Origin: Cornus controversa
Lineage: Eukaryota > Streptophyta > Magnoliopsida > Cornales > Cornaceae
Reading direction: 5' to 3'
DNA length: 64,000 nt
Assembly (NCBI GenBank): GCA_026545225.1
Contig: CM048852.1
Coordinates: 61,267,146 to 61,331,145, forward strand
A program made the translations under genes and the position numbers. Positions 47,828 to 62,188 of the stretch are shown here, one piece after another (position 1 is the stretch's first letter; each line of letters begins with the position of its first letter). A model generated the notes under the pieces. The model did no database searches, was not told the origin of the DNA, and saw only the letters and a list, made by a program, of their open reading frames with translations.

Positions 47828-48274
47828 TTTCTCCTATTCTCTCTCTCTCACACACTCAAATAATGGCTTTATTTGTGCTCGGCTGGCTGTTCTTAAGGAA
47901 AATGGAGTTCGAGTGTCATCTATTTATAGCCATCAGATCCAACACACAGGCGCAGAGAGAGAATCTCAGTATTTTTAGAAAATTATATGTTATACTTTAA
48001 TGTTTATGTCTTCACATATCATACTTTAGAAGAGGACAGAAAAATTTATTATTCTCTATCAAGATGAAGAGTGAAAGTGATCATTGACATCATATATGTT
48101 CAAATTTGTAAAGATTCTTGAAGAGTGAAACCGACTCATGTAAATTACATGTACGCGCTGAAATCGTTCGAGCTAAGGTGAATTTTTATTTTTATTTTTT
48201 ATTTTTTTAAGGTTAACTAAAGTGATGTTATGATAGCACTATGAAACGATATATTCAAGGATGAGCACCACGTG
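47828..48274 (-). promoter_or_regulatory. Promoter of the unit 2 cystatin gene
   Basis: G-box 48269-48274, TATAAATA 47921-47928. Differs by several substitutions from units 1 and 3. Just beyond the G-box it lacks about 8 bp (ATTCCATTTTTCAT becomes ATTCAT) and has one CTTAT unit fewer. Confidence 0.65.
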
Positions 48275-50157
48275 CCCAATTCCCTTCCATTATTCATATC
48301 TCATCTTATCTTATCTTATCTGGACCGATTCTTTTTTACTACATATCCATTAGGGTTTTTTTTTTTTTTTTTGGAGCTTGACTGTACCCTAACAAAGACG
48401 TTGAACATTGTGACGTGGAGGTTTTAGGTTCAAAATATGAAAATACATAACTCTACTCTCTCCAAACTCTTCATTGCCGAAAGTTACATGTACTAATTTG
48501 TCATTTATCGTCCTAACACTCACACTTTAGTCTCTCTTTTACACTATAGATCATAGTGTAAAGTGACTAAAATTTGAAATTAAAATTTTAGGGATGGCTT
48601 GATCTTTGTATTACGCCTATTATTAAATTAAATTTATAACAATAATAATAAAAAAATTATAAAGAGCATATCCTTATTTTAGACAAGCTGATGAGACAGG
48701 TGGTTTGGTGCAAATAATAGAAAGAAGTAGATTTATATACCTGATCTGATCTACGAATTTGTCATAACCTGCATTCATAGCCGACTCTAAGGCCTCTTGT
48801 CACAATTTTTATTTTTTTCTCGAGAAAAGAAAGAAGAATTCATTAATAAACTATCAAACATCAGAACAATCCTTAGTAACCACCTCAATCCTGGCAAGGA
48901 TAGGAGGAAAACTGTCCAGAATCAATACATAAGACTTGCTAGAAATATACTAAACAATGTGATAGAATTTAAATCATACGACACTCTCAACGTACATGTG
49001 GTCTTCTATTGACGATCTCATAATTCCTTTGTTGTTTATTTCATACATAAATACCAAATCTATGTGTTTACACCCTATCTGCCAATGGCCAATGAGAAGA
49101 TGACACGTGGAAGGCTGCTATGTAAGAACTGTGATCATTTTTAGCCGGTTTGCCTTTATTTTCATTTATTGTTATATAAATACTTTAAATGATTATGTAT
49201 GCGTTCTAAACGTGAACAATGTGTTTGAGGACCCTTATATAAGTCCTAGGAAGTTTTAGGAACGTTTGATGAAAATTGAGATTTCGGGTTGGTGGGGCCC
49301 GGGATGCGGGTCTCGTGGGCCAAAAAATCTGAAAATGTCAGAACGACACTAAACTTTGAAATTAGCTTAAATAAAATATTTTATGAATTATGAAGTCTAT
49401 TTCGATTCCGTATGAGTTTTCGAAATTGAAAACGGAGTCTGGTGAGGTACGTTAAGGGATTAGTGACGTTTTTGTAAATTATGAAGACTAGGGCAATAAA
49501 TAAATGAGAGAACAATTCAACACATTCATTCTCTCATTGTAGCAGCTGTTTGAGAAAATTGAATATCTCTATATTTATCTTCTTCCTTCTCCATTGAAAT
49601 TGAGTAGCTTGGAGCGTGAATTGGACAACGCTGAAGAAGATAGGGTTAATCTACGCGATGAGGGCTCGAGTTTGATTCGTTCGAAGTCAAATTCAAACAA
49701 CGTTGATTTTGATGAGATTTGAAAATTTGGAAAATTTTGTCTAGAAGCTCATCTAAACTAAGGTTGGGATACCTAGCTAACCCATGAAACTTGAGATTTG
49801 TGTTAGTATATTGGTTGTATATGACAACCAATTGGTTACGTTGGTGTAATTAGATATTTTTAAGCATGCTAGATTATACAATTGAATGAATTCTCATTGT
49901 GAGGTGATATAATTATGTGTTTATAAATGCTACTTGTGATTATATGATATATTGAATAAACAATGTGAGAGAATTGTGTATGTTTTATGTGTACATGTGA
50001 ATGTGACACTTATGTATTTGATAAATTGTCTTAAAGAGCATGATTAAATGTAAAACATGTTTTTATCATTGAAATTTAATTGCTTTGACATGGGACGTTG
50101 TGGACATAAGCATGAGAATTATAAAATTTTCATGCATTGCATATACATTGATATGAG

Positions 50158-51294
50158 TGACGAATGTATAATAGTGGATGGATGTCGTTGCTTCTCTATA
50201 TACACTTTGTACAACAATAAAACCTGCAAAAAAACTCTACTAAAAATTGTATATTATAAGTAGGGTCGAACCACTCTCAAGTGAGATTCCGAATAAGCTC
50301 AAATTCACGCATTAATTTTTGGAATTAAAATGATTTTTTTAAAAATATTTTTTAATTTTGAATTATAATAAATAAATAAACTATTCTAATAAAATAAATT
50401 TAAAGGAAAGGAAATCCACCACCACGAATCCACATAAATAAATTTTTTACTATTTTTGTATGATTTTTCCTCCAATAAATAATACACTTCACCAATCCAA
50501 TTACAACTTGAAAAAATGAAGAAAAATTTGACATAAAAAGCAAACTTATTGTATATGAGAGTATTTTTTTACTTAATCTGTTACACCTTTACTAGGTAAA
50601 TAGACGTAGGCATTCTTCGAATTGCCATTATTTGGCAAATACGAAGAATCCTCCCTCAAATTTTCTTTTAAAAATAAAAACTCAGAATAAAAGAATACTG
50701 TTGGGAGGAGAAAATATATAAGAATATAAAAGAACTTACTTATATTTAATCATAGTGACTTCATCACTCCATTGAGAGTGTGTTTATAAGAAAAAAAAAT
50801 GAATATAAGAAAATATTTTCAACTACACTTTATTTTTTTCTACAATTTCTAACTCATTTCACCATCCCGTAAGACCCCTATTTATAGAGTTAGAGGGGAA
50901 TGGTTTAGGTGGGAAAAATTCAAAATACAAAATTTAAAGACAAAAATTTAAAATACAAAATTTTGAATTTAAATATCTAATATTTGATCTTCATATCTTC
51001 AATTTGAATTCTGGCCTGCAGATGTGGCCGTGAAAAACATATTTTACAAAGTTTTGAACTTAAGACCTCTTATAGAGTAGATTGCATAGAATACAATCTC
51101 TTCCCAATTCTTCTTATGTTCATTTTCGGCTATATATATTACTTTCAGCCCTTTTTTTTTGGTTACTTTTCTTCTTATTTGGAAATCAACCCCGATAAAA
51201 CATAAAATGTAAAGATAAGAACATTTAAATGAAATAAAATAGTAATTAAGGATTTATTTTGAGATATAAAATAACAAGTTTTGTGCACTTATCA
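50158..51294 (-). mobile_element. Complete solo LTR, unit 2/3 junction
   Basis: Same 1137-bp solo LTR as at 36237, with ATGAG at 50153-50157 and 51295-51299. Confidence 0.9.
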
Positions 51295-51466
51295 ATGAGG
51301 GTGTACGTGGAGAAAGAGGGGAACACCGGATGACATGTCGAAGGTTGCTACAAGCTCTTTGCATGGGAGATTAATTATTATTCTAGCGACTGACGTTAGA
51401 TATTTAAAATTTGGCCAAACAATTACGGGTGACAATTCGTGTAATCGTGTCGTGTATGTGTTGTGT

Positions 51467-51814
51467 ACGTGTTGATATGATTATTATTAGTGTTAAGAAA
51501 TCTTAACACGAACGCAACAAAATTATTATTTGTGTCCGGAAACCCTGACACGAACCTGACAGAATTATTACATGAGTAATACGACACGACACGAATATGA
51601 CACGTTTAGCTAATCGAGTAATTTATAACACGAAAAAGACACGGTTATCTGACATGTCATTTGTGTCATTTTGACGCGGATATGACACGTTTATCTGACA
51701 CGATTAGCAAAATGGATAATCGGATTGTAAATGAGTTCACAGGTCAAACATGAATATGACACAATTAGTTAGCAGGTTTTCCAAGTTGACACGGTTACGA
51801 CACGGACACGATTA
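51467..51814. repeat. GACACG-rich block, unit 3
   Basis: Same sequence as in unit 2. Confidence 0.6.
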
Positions 51815-51886
51815 GCAGGCCGTTTTTGAGAGTTTGTTTCTAAACTCAACATTGTTTCATATAATTCGCTTTGAGTTTGAGGGGGA

Positions 51887-51892
51887 TGTTAG

Positions 51893-51933
<41 letters not shown>

Positions 51934-52078
51934 CTTAAACCAAATAGATTTTTTTTTCTCCTAAGTTTACTTTGCCTCCAAGATATATGTCTATAAATAG
52001 ACTTGTGTATATTATATCATTAGGTTTTTCAATTGAGAGGAAAATCTCTATCTCTATCTTTCTCTCATAATTTTATCA
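51887..52078 (+). mobile_element. Short copia-type 3' LTR, unit 3
   Basis: Same LTR with (AT)15 at 51896-51925. Confidence 0.65.
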
Positions 52079-52962
52079 CGTACGAAATATTAACAACCCT
52101 TAATTAGCTACTAATTAAGTTACTAAATAAATGGCAAAAATCGTAGCTATCGTTATCTTTAATCCAAAATTGACATTGAAGTTCAAGGATACCAGACAAT
52201 AATCTTCTCTAGTTGTGCACATATGTGAAAAATAATCCAACATAGAACATATTGAAAGAAAAATGTAGAAGTATCCATAAACACCACTACAACTTAAACA
52301 TATAATGTGGTACAACCATGAAAACTGCTACTAAATGCTTGCTTAATTAAGCGACTTCCTAAAATTTGGCATTCAAGTAATCAATCTATAGGCGGCCTAA
52401 GTTTGTGCAACTAACTTTGTGATAAGTCAGTTTAGGAAACAAGTCTTCTGGAATTGCACTTGTATTCAATGGACTTCTTACAAAAGCCAGTTTACTTCTT
52501 ATATTTCCAAATACCAACGATTTGAAGCCTTGAAAAAGCCCTTTCAGAGTCTTCCAAAAGCTCTTACATAAATAGAAAAGATATTAAAGGCAAGAGAAAA
52601 TTTAGAAAAATAAAGAGTGGAAAGGAAAAGATAAGACGCGAGTACTCACACCAAGTAATCGTTGGATGGAGAATGGTAAAATAGAAGTGATTGAAGTTGG
52701 AAAACTTGATAAGTATAGCAAAAATATAAATAAGGTTTTGGGCCTCTTTGTACTTGCATGATATATCACAACTTGATTCACAAGCTTCGTTTAGAAAGAT
52801 GGGACAACTACTAATACTATACTATAATGGATGCTACGTATTTCGAATGTGGGCTGGGGTTGTTGAAGTCGTGCCCAGTGAGAGTCCAAGAAAGAGTTTA
52901 AGAATGCTGAAGTGCATGCACTTTGAGCATTGACCTCTTTTTGTTTGTCAAATAGAAGTAAT

Positions 52963-53187
52963 CACTACAAGAAAAATGAGTTTTAACAACCTGTAATTGA
53001 CGACATGCATAAAAAGTAAGTCGTGTTAAAGTAATTCTTAAGGTTCATGTTTTAGACACCTTTTTAAATATTAAAAATAGGGTTATTTTAAGGACTTGCA
53101 ATTAATTGCTGAATCAATTTTCATTTAACGACTTACATTTTTTCTTACAACGACGTGTTTGGTATGTCGTCAATATAGGTCCAAAAT
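52963..53187 (+). mobile_element. CACTA-like 5' terminus, unit 3
   Basis: Copy of 25116-25340; no difference noticed. Confidence 0.5.
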
Positions 53188-54828
53188 TTCACCAATTCCC
53201 TCCAAATTCAATTCCCGCGCACTACCTATTCAGGCACATATTTTTCTTTGATCACTTCCTATTCCCATTTGGCACGTCTTTTCCTTTGATTACTTCCTAT
53301 TCCCACTGTAAACCCTAGTTTGCAACGATTATGGGTAAAGCAATTCGACACTTTGATCCTTTCATCTTTCCATTGTAAACCCTAGGTTTCAACAATTCTT
53401 GGTAGAGTATTTCGACTCATGAACTGTGATTTCGTCTCTAATTTATGCCGTCAAGGAACTCCATCAGGCAAAAGAGAGGTCTTCGACAAACCTGTAACAA
53501 CCAAGTGTGTGTTTATGTGGGGAATTTGGGTTTTCTCACCGAATCGATAAAGAACCCCTTCGTAATCAGTTTCCCACCGGACAGACATAATAGTTATCAT
53601 AAAAAAAGGACGAATAGAAGAGGGTTTCGTGACTGGTATGGCACCTTCTTCTTCTCCTTCTTCTATTTTTATTTTTATTAAAAAAATTCTATTGGAGAAT
53701 TTGGGGGTCGGACACACTTTGATTTATCAATGGTTGATTTAGAATCCATTTTGATTTAATAAAATACCCCCTTCTTTGGTTTTAGCAAATAATTTGCCCT
53801 TTTTGTGTGAATTCTAATTGAGTTCAACCCAAGTTTACTTCTTGTTTCTTTTTCTCTTATGTTGTGATGCATCATTTCCTCTGTTCATGGAGTGTTGTTT
53901 TGTTATTTAGTTGTTGGTTCTGGTTTTCTGCTTTGTAGTTTAGCTACTGGTTTTGGCCTTTTGTTTTATTAATTGTTTAGCTGTTGGTTCTTGTTTTCTA
54001 TATATGGTTTGGCTTATCTTATTGATTGGTGCTGTAGTTTATGTACCAGTTATGTATTTGTCTTATTTTCTGTATTTGTCACTCTTTTTGGTGCTCAAAT
54101 TTGTATATATTGTTTTATGGTGATATTCAAGAGAATGTGACAAATGGAAACTTATTTTGGTGGTCAAATTTGTATACTTTATTTTATGGTTGAGTTTTTT
54201 TAAACATTAAATTGGTTACAATTTGTTGGGTTATGAAGTGACATTAAGGTGGGTTGTTTTGGAAAGGAATTACAAACTATTGGATGGTTGAAGATTCAAG
54301 ATCACAAAGTTCATTGATGGCCATCTGATAATCATTTTTATCACTTTCACTAATATGATTTTTTCATTTGATTTACATCATTATGACTAATCTTATTTTG
54401 ACCATGTCAAATTAGAATAATCAGTTGCTCAAACTGTTTGCAAAGTGAGTTAGGAGTTGCGTTGGCAATATATATTCAACATTGTTATGTTTGGCTACAG
54501 AGAAAACTAAAATGGGAGATTGAAACTTCTCGTTTATTCACTTTCCCATCAACCAAACACACAGAATGTAGTGATGAAAACAGGATATATATGCCTAGAA
54601 ATAAAGCAGAAGTGCAAGTGCTATGTGATGAATGTCATGAAAAAAAGAGGAAGACAAAACATATATCTATATATATAGAACAAACAAAGATTTCATTATT
54701 ACTCCAAACGAGTGTTACATATTTCTTTTCCATTGCATACACGTATATATAATATCAAAAAAGGACAGAATTGGATTGGATTACACCAACTTTGAACTCC
54801 AGAGGATTAAATTAACTTTTTTTTTCTT

Positions 54829-55290
54829 TTAAGCAACAGAGGGTGCATGGATGTAGGAAATTGCATGCTCTAGCAAAGAAGCCATGATTGATGGCCTTGA
54901 GAAGGTCTCTCCCTCCAGAACACTACTGTCTTCGAGCTTGAAATCAAGCGACTCATCGTAGTAGATGTCCCACCATTTTGCTACTAACATCTTGATGTCC
55001 TTTCTGTCCATGATAGCTTCTTTGCCATTGTACCTCCATGACTTTGATCCCTATTTTTCATAAATAAAATTGCAGAGAAGATTAAGAAAATCGGACTCAA
55101 TACGAAGTTGTGGATTAGATAAATCAATATATATATAAGAAGAAAATGCTTACAGTAGCACAATAGTGAACCACTTTAACTTTTTCGAGCTCCAAATTTT
55201 CTAGGTGGTGCCATAACATGGCCAGGACAAAAGGTTGTACAGCAAAGGGATGGGTTTGTACATGTTTTGGAAGAATATGTTCAAGAAGTC
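54829..55290 (-). pseudogene. Galactinol synthase pseudogene, unit 3
   Basis: Exons 54829-55050 and 55154-55290 with the same frameshift and the same Pro-to-Ser change as unit 2 (base 55041). Confidence 0.88.
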
Positions 55291-58286
55291 CTAAATTGTA
55301 TACAAGGAAAACAAAAACTTTAGAAATGTGATAAGATCTCTTCACTGGAATATGATAAGCAAATTTTTAATGTATTTATTTGTAATAGTTCTATATAGAT
55401 GATGATGATGATAATGATGGTGATGGAAAAATGTTGATGGTATATAGTGATCGCAAACCTTATTTTAATCATTAAACTAATCATTTTCATCATTAATATC
55501 CTCAATAACCTCATTACCATCATCATAATGTCACAAGTTAAAAAATCCCAATATTGCTGTTAAAAATCATTTTGTTGTCTCATCTGTTTTGAAAGTTCTC
55601 TGACCAGCCTCTTATGATTTAGACAAATGTGTTTTGTTGTGTATGGGCTTAATCTTCTAAATAGAAGCTGAGATATGGACTGCTCTAAATTTTCATACCC
55701 TAAAACCTCTTATGTATGCTTTATTGTGCTGTTGTCAGTTATATGAACCTTTGTTCTCACTAGTTTTGATCTACTGATCATTAAATTGACTTAATCTGAT
55801 TAACTTATGATTATGTGTCTCATTTGAGTTGAGATTGCCTAAAAATGTATAGCTAAAATATGTTCATCACTTGAGACAAACTATTCACTGTTGTCATTTG
55901 TTCTATTACTTTTAAATGTCTCAAAAAGGAGCAAAAATATTTTTAATTGATTTCTGAGGTGTCATTTGAGTTTAGGCGAGTGTATTTGACTGTTTTAATA
56001 ATGTTTATGAAGTACTAAAGTTGTGTTTGCCTCTGCATTAACATCTAAATTTCTGAAGCTCTTTTTCTTTTTTAAAAAAAAAGGGAAAAGAAAAAAAAAT
56101 ACATTGTCACAAAGCATATTATGTGCTTGCTTCTACTGTTTGGTGCTTGTAAAGTTATTTATGATTATGAGTATGTTAAAATTCATAACCTAAGCTTGCT
56201 CTGCTTTTACAATCTCAAAATTATCTTTGTTTCACATTTTTAGCACCTAATAGCTTGCTAATACACTGATTATAACTAAACCTGCCCAAGAAATTGTTTG
56301 CATTGATTAGAAAAATATCTTTAGGTGCCTTTCATTATGTAATAAGTATGGTGTGTCATGATAATCAAGGTTTGGGTGTATTGAGGACCTGTTATTAGCT
56401 GTTTTTAAGGTTGAATATCAGAAAGCATATTTATGCACTTAACTTGCTCCTAAAGGTTTTTGAAGAAACTGAGAAGCTGATAATTGTTTTGGGCTTTATC
56501 TGAAACCGTGTAGCTAAACATACATGCATAATTTCATAGTTTAAGTTTGATTGCAATCATTACTTTTCTATAGTAAGTTCTGGTTCAAAACAAGTCTACA
56601 CTGTCAGATTGCTTCTCCATCATTTTGCTTAGTTGAATCTGTCTAAAACACGTGTTGATTATATTTACTGCTGTAGCATCTTTTGAATGGTATTTATTCT
56701 CTGATTGTTGATGTCTTTGAGTCTTATGAATTGAAATAAGATGCATCAAATAATTAACAAGTTCTGAAGTTTGAAAAAACTTTGGCTCCTTTTATTATAG
56801 GAGTTATTTTTTCTTTTTCTTCAATGTAACATCAACTTTATTTAATTTCAAACACGAGTGATTGTTTTTTTTTAGGCAAGTTTTCGAATGCTTTATTTTC
56901 TAAAGCTAGCTTGTAAGGCATTTTGTGGTTTGAACTTGATAATGGTTTTCTTCCAAGGAATTGGACCTCAACTTGCAAGTCCTCATTGGCTGGGAGAACC
57001 TTCTCGACTTCAAGGTATTTCTCTTTTATATTTAGAAATTCAAGTTGAATTTCCCGTTCTCCCTTTTCCTTGCTTTTGATATGTTAACTTTCAACAATTG
57101 GTTCCATTTATTGTCTTTACATGAGTTGATTTTTATTATGTGATTATGATCCACCTAATTCCAAGCATGAACAAAGAGTAATAATAGTAATGCCTTAGCC
57201 ACGATAACAATGGAAAAAGTTTGAAAAAAGAGTGACTGATTATAGTTTTTCTAAATATTGTGTTATGTTAACATTTGATTCAATGAACTAAGTTTTGCTT
57301 ACATGTATTCAAATTATGGGGCTTTGGATATATGAACTTTGAACAATTAGTTTGATCGATCACTTGGTCCATTTATCACCATTACATGAATTGATTTTCA
57401 TTTGAATTTTTTTTCTTAAGTTGAAAAAATATTTAAACCTTTAGAATTGAAAAAAAAAAAGAAGCAAAACTATATATTGTTCATTTTCTCTATCTGTCAA
57501 GTCTCATTCCTGTTCTCTATCTGTCAAGTTAATAGTTATGTCCTCCCATGGGGCTACTTTGTATTTGTTGGATATGGGGTTTCACATAGTTTTATTTTTT
57601 ATCCGTGTGGTATGCCCCAAGTAAGGATGTATGGCATTTTGCTAAACTTTTGGGGAAATATAACATCATTGCTTACCTATAAAAAATTTAAAAATCTCCT
57701 CAATATTAAGTGGTAGATGATCTATAAAGAGAGTTCACTTTAGATTATATGGTTGACTGTGAACCATTCTCTTAGTTAGTTACTAGGATTTTCCTAGACT
57801 AATGCATGAGTATCCAGGTTGATAAGATTAGGCAATACTTGATCCACAGTTGAGAATTTGAATCCCATTCAGGCCACGTACCCTCAACCAATTTTTCTGT
57901 ATAATTGTCAGGTGTGACGAAAAATAAATAAATAAAATCTATATTGTTTGCAAATACTTACTCAGATTTTACGAGATTTGAAAATTATTGCAGTTTACTC
58001 AACTACCATATTCTATTTATAAAATCTAATTTAAGGTGTATTTTATATTGAAGTTGATTTTTTATGTGGTGGAATACATTATTACAAACTCAGCTCCTGA
58101 TGCTTTCGCTGAAGTGGGATTTTCCTCCTAGGCTCCTAGCTATCTCAATGTTACATTTTAGAAGAATTCTTCTCCTTGAGTTCCATTGGCTCTATAAACT
58201 AGAAAGTTTGTTGTCATCTCTTGAAATCTCACAGGCCATCGAATCTTATAACGTCAAGTGTTATGAGTAGATTTTTTTCTTCTTTT

Positions 58287-59197
58287 CTAGATTACATAGT
58301 ACCCAATCCCTCCCAAAACAAGAAAAAGAATTAATCCATCAACCACTACTACCACAATTAACACCCATTTTCTGATACCAAAACTCTTCCCATTACCCAC
58401 ACCAGTTCCCTTTGGAACTTTAACCATATAATTCGATTCGAATCCCCTGTCAACTTGTTTAACTCCTCTAACCATATCATATAGAAAGCATTTTGCAAGT
58501 CTGTATCATCTTTGCCAGAGAAATATAGTGTAACAACACATTTATAGACATCCATACACAAACTTGCACATTCTTCTTTGCTAACATTTACCTTATTATG
58601 AGTGCTCTTCAATACACATCTAACACCTTGTAACTCAACCAATTCCACTTGATTTTCAGTTAAAACTAGATTCCCCATACTTAATAAGTGTAGCCTTTGT
58701 AGCAATGAAAAATCACATCTTAGAATATTCGAGGCCTCATGTTGACAAATTATAGAACAAGGTTCAAGTACTAGTTACACTTCAAATTACCTCCACACCT
58801 TGTCCAGAAGTACCTGTTTTCCATCCAAACCGTTCTTTCTGACCACCTTTGATCGTAAATCTCCATCCTGAGTTAGCTTTAGCACACATTTCGTGTAGAA
58901 TGGTGATAAATGGTCAGAACTCCACACTTTTACATCTCTAAGAAAAACATCCAGGGAACATGAGTATTTCTAGTTCAAAGCTTCGACACACAAAGCGGCT
59001 TTAAAGTTGGGTACCATTTGATTAGTCTCCATTAGAAAAGCCCTCCTTATGAAGCTCATGCTATATTCCACCAGAACTAGAAGAGTGACTCGGTAATGGA
59101 TATGAATGTCAGAGTCATAATGGCCAGGAATGAACAAATGAATGAGAAAAAAAGAAAGAAAGAGAGTTTCATTAGTAAATTGGAATCTATATTTCAT
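58287..59197 (-). pseudogene. Lectin/PAN-domain pseudogene, unit 3
   Basis: Same breaks; sequence as unit 1 at the site changed in unit 2. Confidence 0.6.
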
Positions 59198-59824
59198 ATT
59201 TTGTACTTATTTCTGGTTAGTTTCTTGGCAAGTGGGTATGACCTTTGTAGGGTTTTCAAATGAGAATTAGTGGAAGGGAGTGAAGGAAAAGGTGTATGTT
59301 AGTTAATGTATTGAGATTAATATTGTTTGTGGTATCTCCATTATAAATGCATTTTACTTTGGGCTTGGATATTTTAAATTGACTCTGAATTTCTTATATA
59401 TGAATCAGTCGAGAACAATAAAAATATCTACCTCTTAATTGTTTTGTCATAATTTATTTACTAGAGTGGTTAACTTATAATTTTCTTATTTGTTTTCATT
59501 ATTCATAGTTTGGTAATGCAAGGGCTTTGACTCATGTCAATTTTTTTTTCTTTGTTTTATTTGTTGTTCTTTTTGTTAAAAAATGAAAAAAAAAAAAAAA
59601 AAGAACGCCACACACTCTCTCATTTTTTTCTTTTTATTTTTATTGTTTGTTTTGTATGTGCATCTTTAAATTAGCATTTGTGATTGTGAATTTTAATTCA
59701 TTATTTTTGCAGTAATTTATTTTTTGTTGTTTAAAAATATTTATAAAAGTAGAGCTAAATCTTTATAACTGTAGCGAGCACCTTCCAATTTCGCAATGTC
59801 TAGGAAAGTTCTGACTAAGAAGTG

Positions 59825-60137
59825 TATTGGTTATTGGAGGAAATATTATATAAGAATAATTGAAAATTTATTTTTATTGATCCGTGGTGGTGAATTCCCT
59901 TACCTTTAGATTTATTTTATTAGTGTTAGTTTTATTTATTTTATTGTTCAACAAAAATAAAAAAAATATGTTCAAAATTTTTTTTTTCATCCCAAAAATT
60001 TAGGTTTTGAATTTGAGGCTCATGTCTGATTCTCACTTGAGAGTTGTTCAACTCTGCTTATTAGTATACTAGTTTTCGTGACGTTTTTGCAGGTTTAATT
60101 TTTATACGAAATGTAGAGATTAGACCAACAATCGTCA
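59825..60137 (+). mobile_element. LTR-family fragment, unit 3
   Basis: Copy of 31978-32290. Confidence 0.75.
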
Positions 60138-60277
60138 CAGTCCTAAAACATTTTCTTGATCTTTAAACAATTGACTAGAAAAGAGAGATTTTCTACATTA
60201 TGTTTTTTTTTGGGTAAGATACTGTGTATGAGCGTATATAGCATATATCATTGAATCTAGACAATATAACATATTTA

Positions 60278-60693
60278 GGCCTTGATTGGAGGGGCTTCTT
60301 GGTTCTAAAATTCCTTCAATTTGAAAGGATATTTGAAGAATATCTTCAATAAATGGAATTTAAAAGAAAAAAAAATTGTTTGGTGGATGCATTTTTTGAA
60401 ATTCCTTCCACAATTAACACATTTTAACGTAATACATTTATCCTTAATAATGACTATTAATAGGCAAGTTTCACGAAATAAAAGATGCGAAATTGTTTAT
60501 AAAATTTGTTATTTAAAATAATTCTGGTTTCTTCCAGATGAAAGTTTTTCTGCCTTTTCTTGAACGGTCTTTTTAGATTTTGACTTTCATTAGAAATCCA
60601 TTTTCCTTATTTCACTAAACACTAACACTTTTTGGAAAGGATTTGACTTGGAAGCTCGTTTCAATCTCTGAGCAAGCTCTCCAAAATGAGCAC
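60278..60693. mobile_element. Harbinger-like MITE, unit 3
   Basis: Copy of 32431-32846. Confidence 0.7.
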
Positions 60694-61300
60694 TTATATT
60701 GTTTTATTTGTAAACAAGAGAAAATCCATTATGGGTTTCCTAACTGGCCGGGTTGGGCTTAGTCATGGGTGCCTGGTTGAGGTCTAAATCCAAAGTCCAA
60801 CATCTCTCACCCGCAAATAGGGTGCACGATACCGTTATATCTCTTTCTCAAACTAATGAATACAAACTAATGAAACGCGTGATCGATAGAAAGATCACCT
60901 GCATGTCGGAGTTCTAAAACGCACCGATAGAAAGATGACGGAGCATTTCAGAATCTTTGTTAGAGGCGTAAACAAACCCGAGGAATGGCCGGGTTAAAGT
61001 TGCACTACAACTTGTCGCAATCAGATAATTAAGGCAATGCATGTGGATGATGCAGTACTACTAAAACAACCATGCAAGAACAAGGTAAAACCAAACAAAC
61101 GGCGCGAAACATATACATAACAACATACAAGCCCATTTTATTTTATTATATAGTAGCATATAACAAGAGGTCTTTTTTATTTAATATTACATATATTTGG
61201 TTTTAGATTGGCTGATGACATTAAGAACACACGTAGATATGATCTTAATGAGACCTTTCATCATTGCACCAACCTCCCACATACATAGATGAGCCATAAT

Positions 61301-61741
61301 TTAAATTTCTTGGAAGCGAAGGAGGAACCTCACATTCTTACCAGGCTTGTCCACAACAGCTGCCTCGTAATTTTTGATTTGTTCATGGTCGTTTTTGTCT
61401 TTGGCATCGACGGCAAGCCAATAAAGTATCCCGGAAAAGACACGTCCTTTCCAGCCACCATTAATGCAAACGAATTCTAAGTTGGCTTTGGCACGTTTGT
61501 TGTGTTCGGCGACAGCCCACTTTCCGATCTCAACGGCTTTGGCGTCAGTTGGTTCAATTACTTCAGTGCTGGAAATAGCAACTGACTGCCCTCCCACTTG
61601 GACGGACAGAGGCTTTCCGTCACTTCCCATTTGAAACGACAGCACATTTTTCATCCCATCAAATCCCATGTTAAGCGGCAGCAGATGCTGATCATCTTGC
61701 ATCAGACTGCGAAAGTCGGCAGGGGCTAGTACTGCTGTCAT
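61301..61741 (-). CDS. Cystatin-family protein, unit 3 copy
   Basis: The translated protein is identical to the unit 1 copy. Poly(A) signal at 61176-61181. Confidence 0.82.
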   Translation of the reverse strand: MTAVLAPADFRSLMQDDQHLLPLNMGFDGMKNVLSFQMGSDGKPLSVQVGGQSVAISSTEVIEPTDAKAVEIGKWAVAEHNKRAKANLEFVCINGGWKGRVFSGILYWLAVDAKDKNDHEQIKNYEAAVVDKPGKNVRFLLRFQEI

Positions 61742-62188
61742 TTTCTCCTATTCTCTCTCTCTCTCACACTCAAATAATGGCTTTATTTGTGCTCGGCTGG
61801 CTGTTCTTAAGGAAAATGGAGTTCGAGTGTCATCTATTTATAGCCATCAGATCCAACACACAGGCGCAGAGAGAGAATCTCAGTATTTTTAGAAAATTAT
61901 ATGTTATACTTTAATGTTTATGTCTTCACATATCATACTTTAGAAGATGACAGAAAAATTTATTATTCTCTATCAAGATGAAGAGTGAAAGTGATCATTG
62001 ACTACATATATGTTCAAATTTGTAAAGATTCTTGAAGAGCGAAACCGACTCATGTAAATTACATGTACGTGCTGAAATCGTTCGAGCTAAGGTGAATTTT
62101 TATTTTTATTTTTTATTTTTTTAAGGTTAACTAAAGTGATGTTATGATAGCACTATGAAACGATATATTCAAGGATGAGCACCACGTG
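61742..62188 (-). promoter_or_regulatory. Promoter of the unit 3 cystatin gene
   Basis: G-box 62183-62188, TATAAATA 61835-61842; no difference from unit 1 noticed. Confidence 0.65.

Larger units (their letters stand above)
36888..50808. repeat. 13.9-kb tandem unit 2
   Basis: Middle copy; offset to unit 3 is 13914 bp over most of the unit. It carries about 20 private differences concentrated between 47114 and 49370. Confidence 0.95.
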
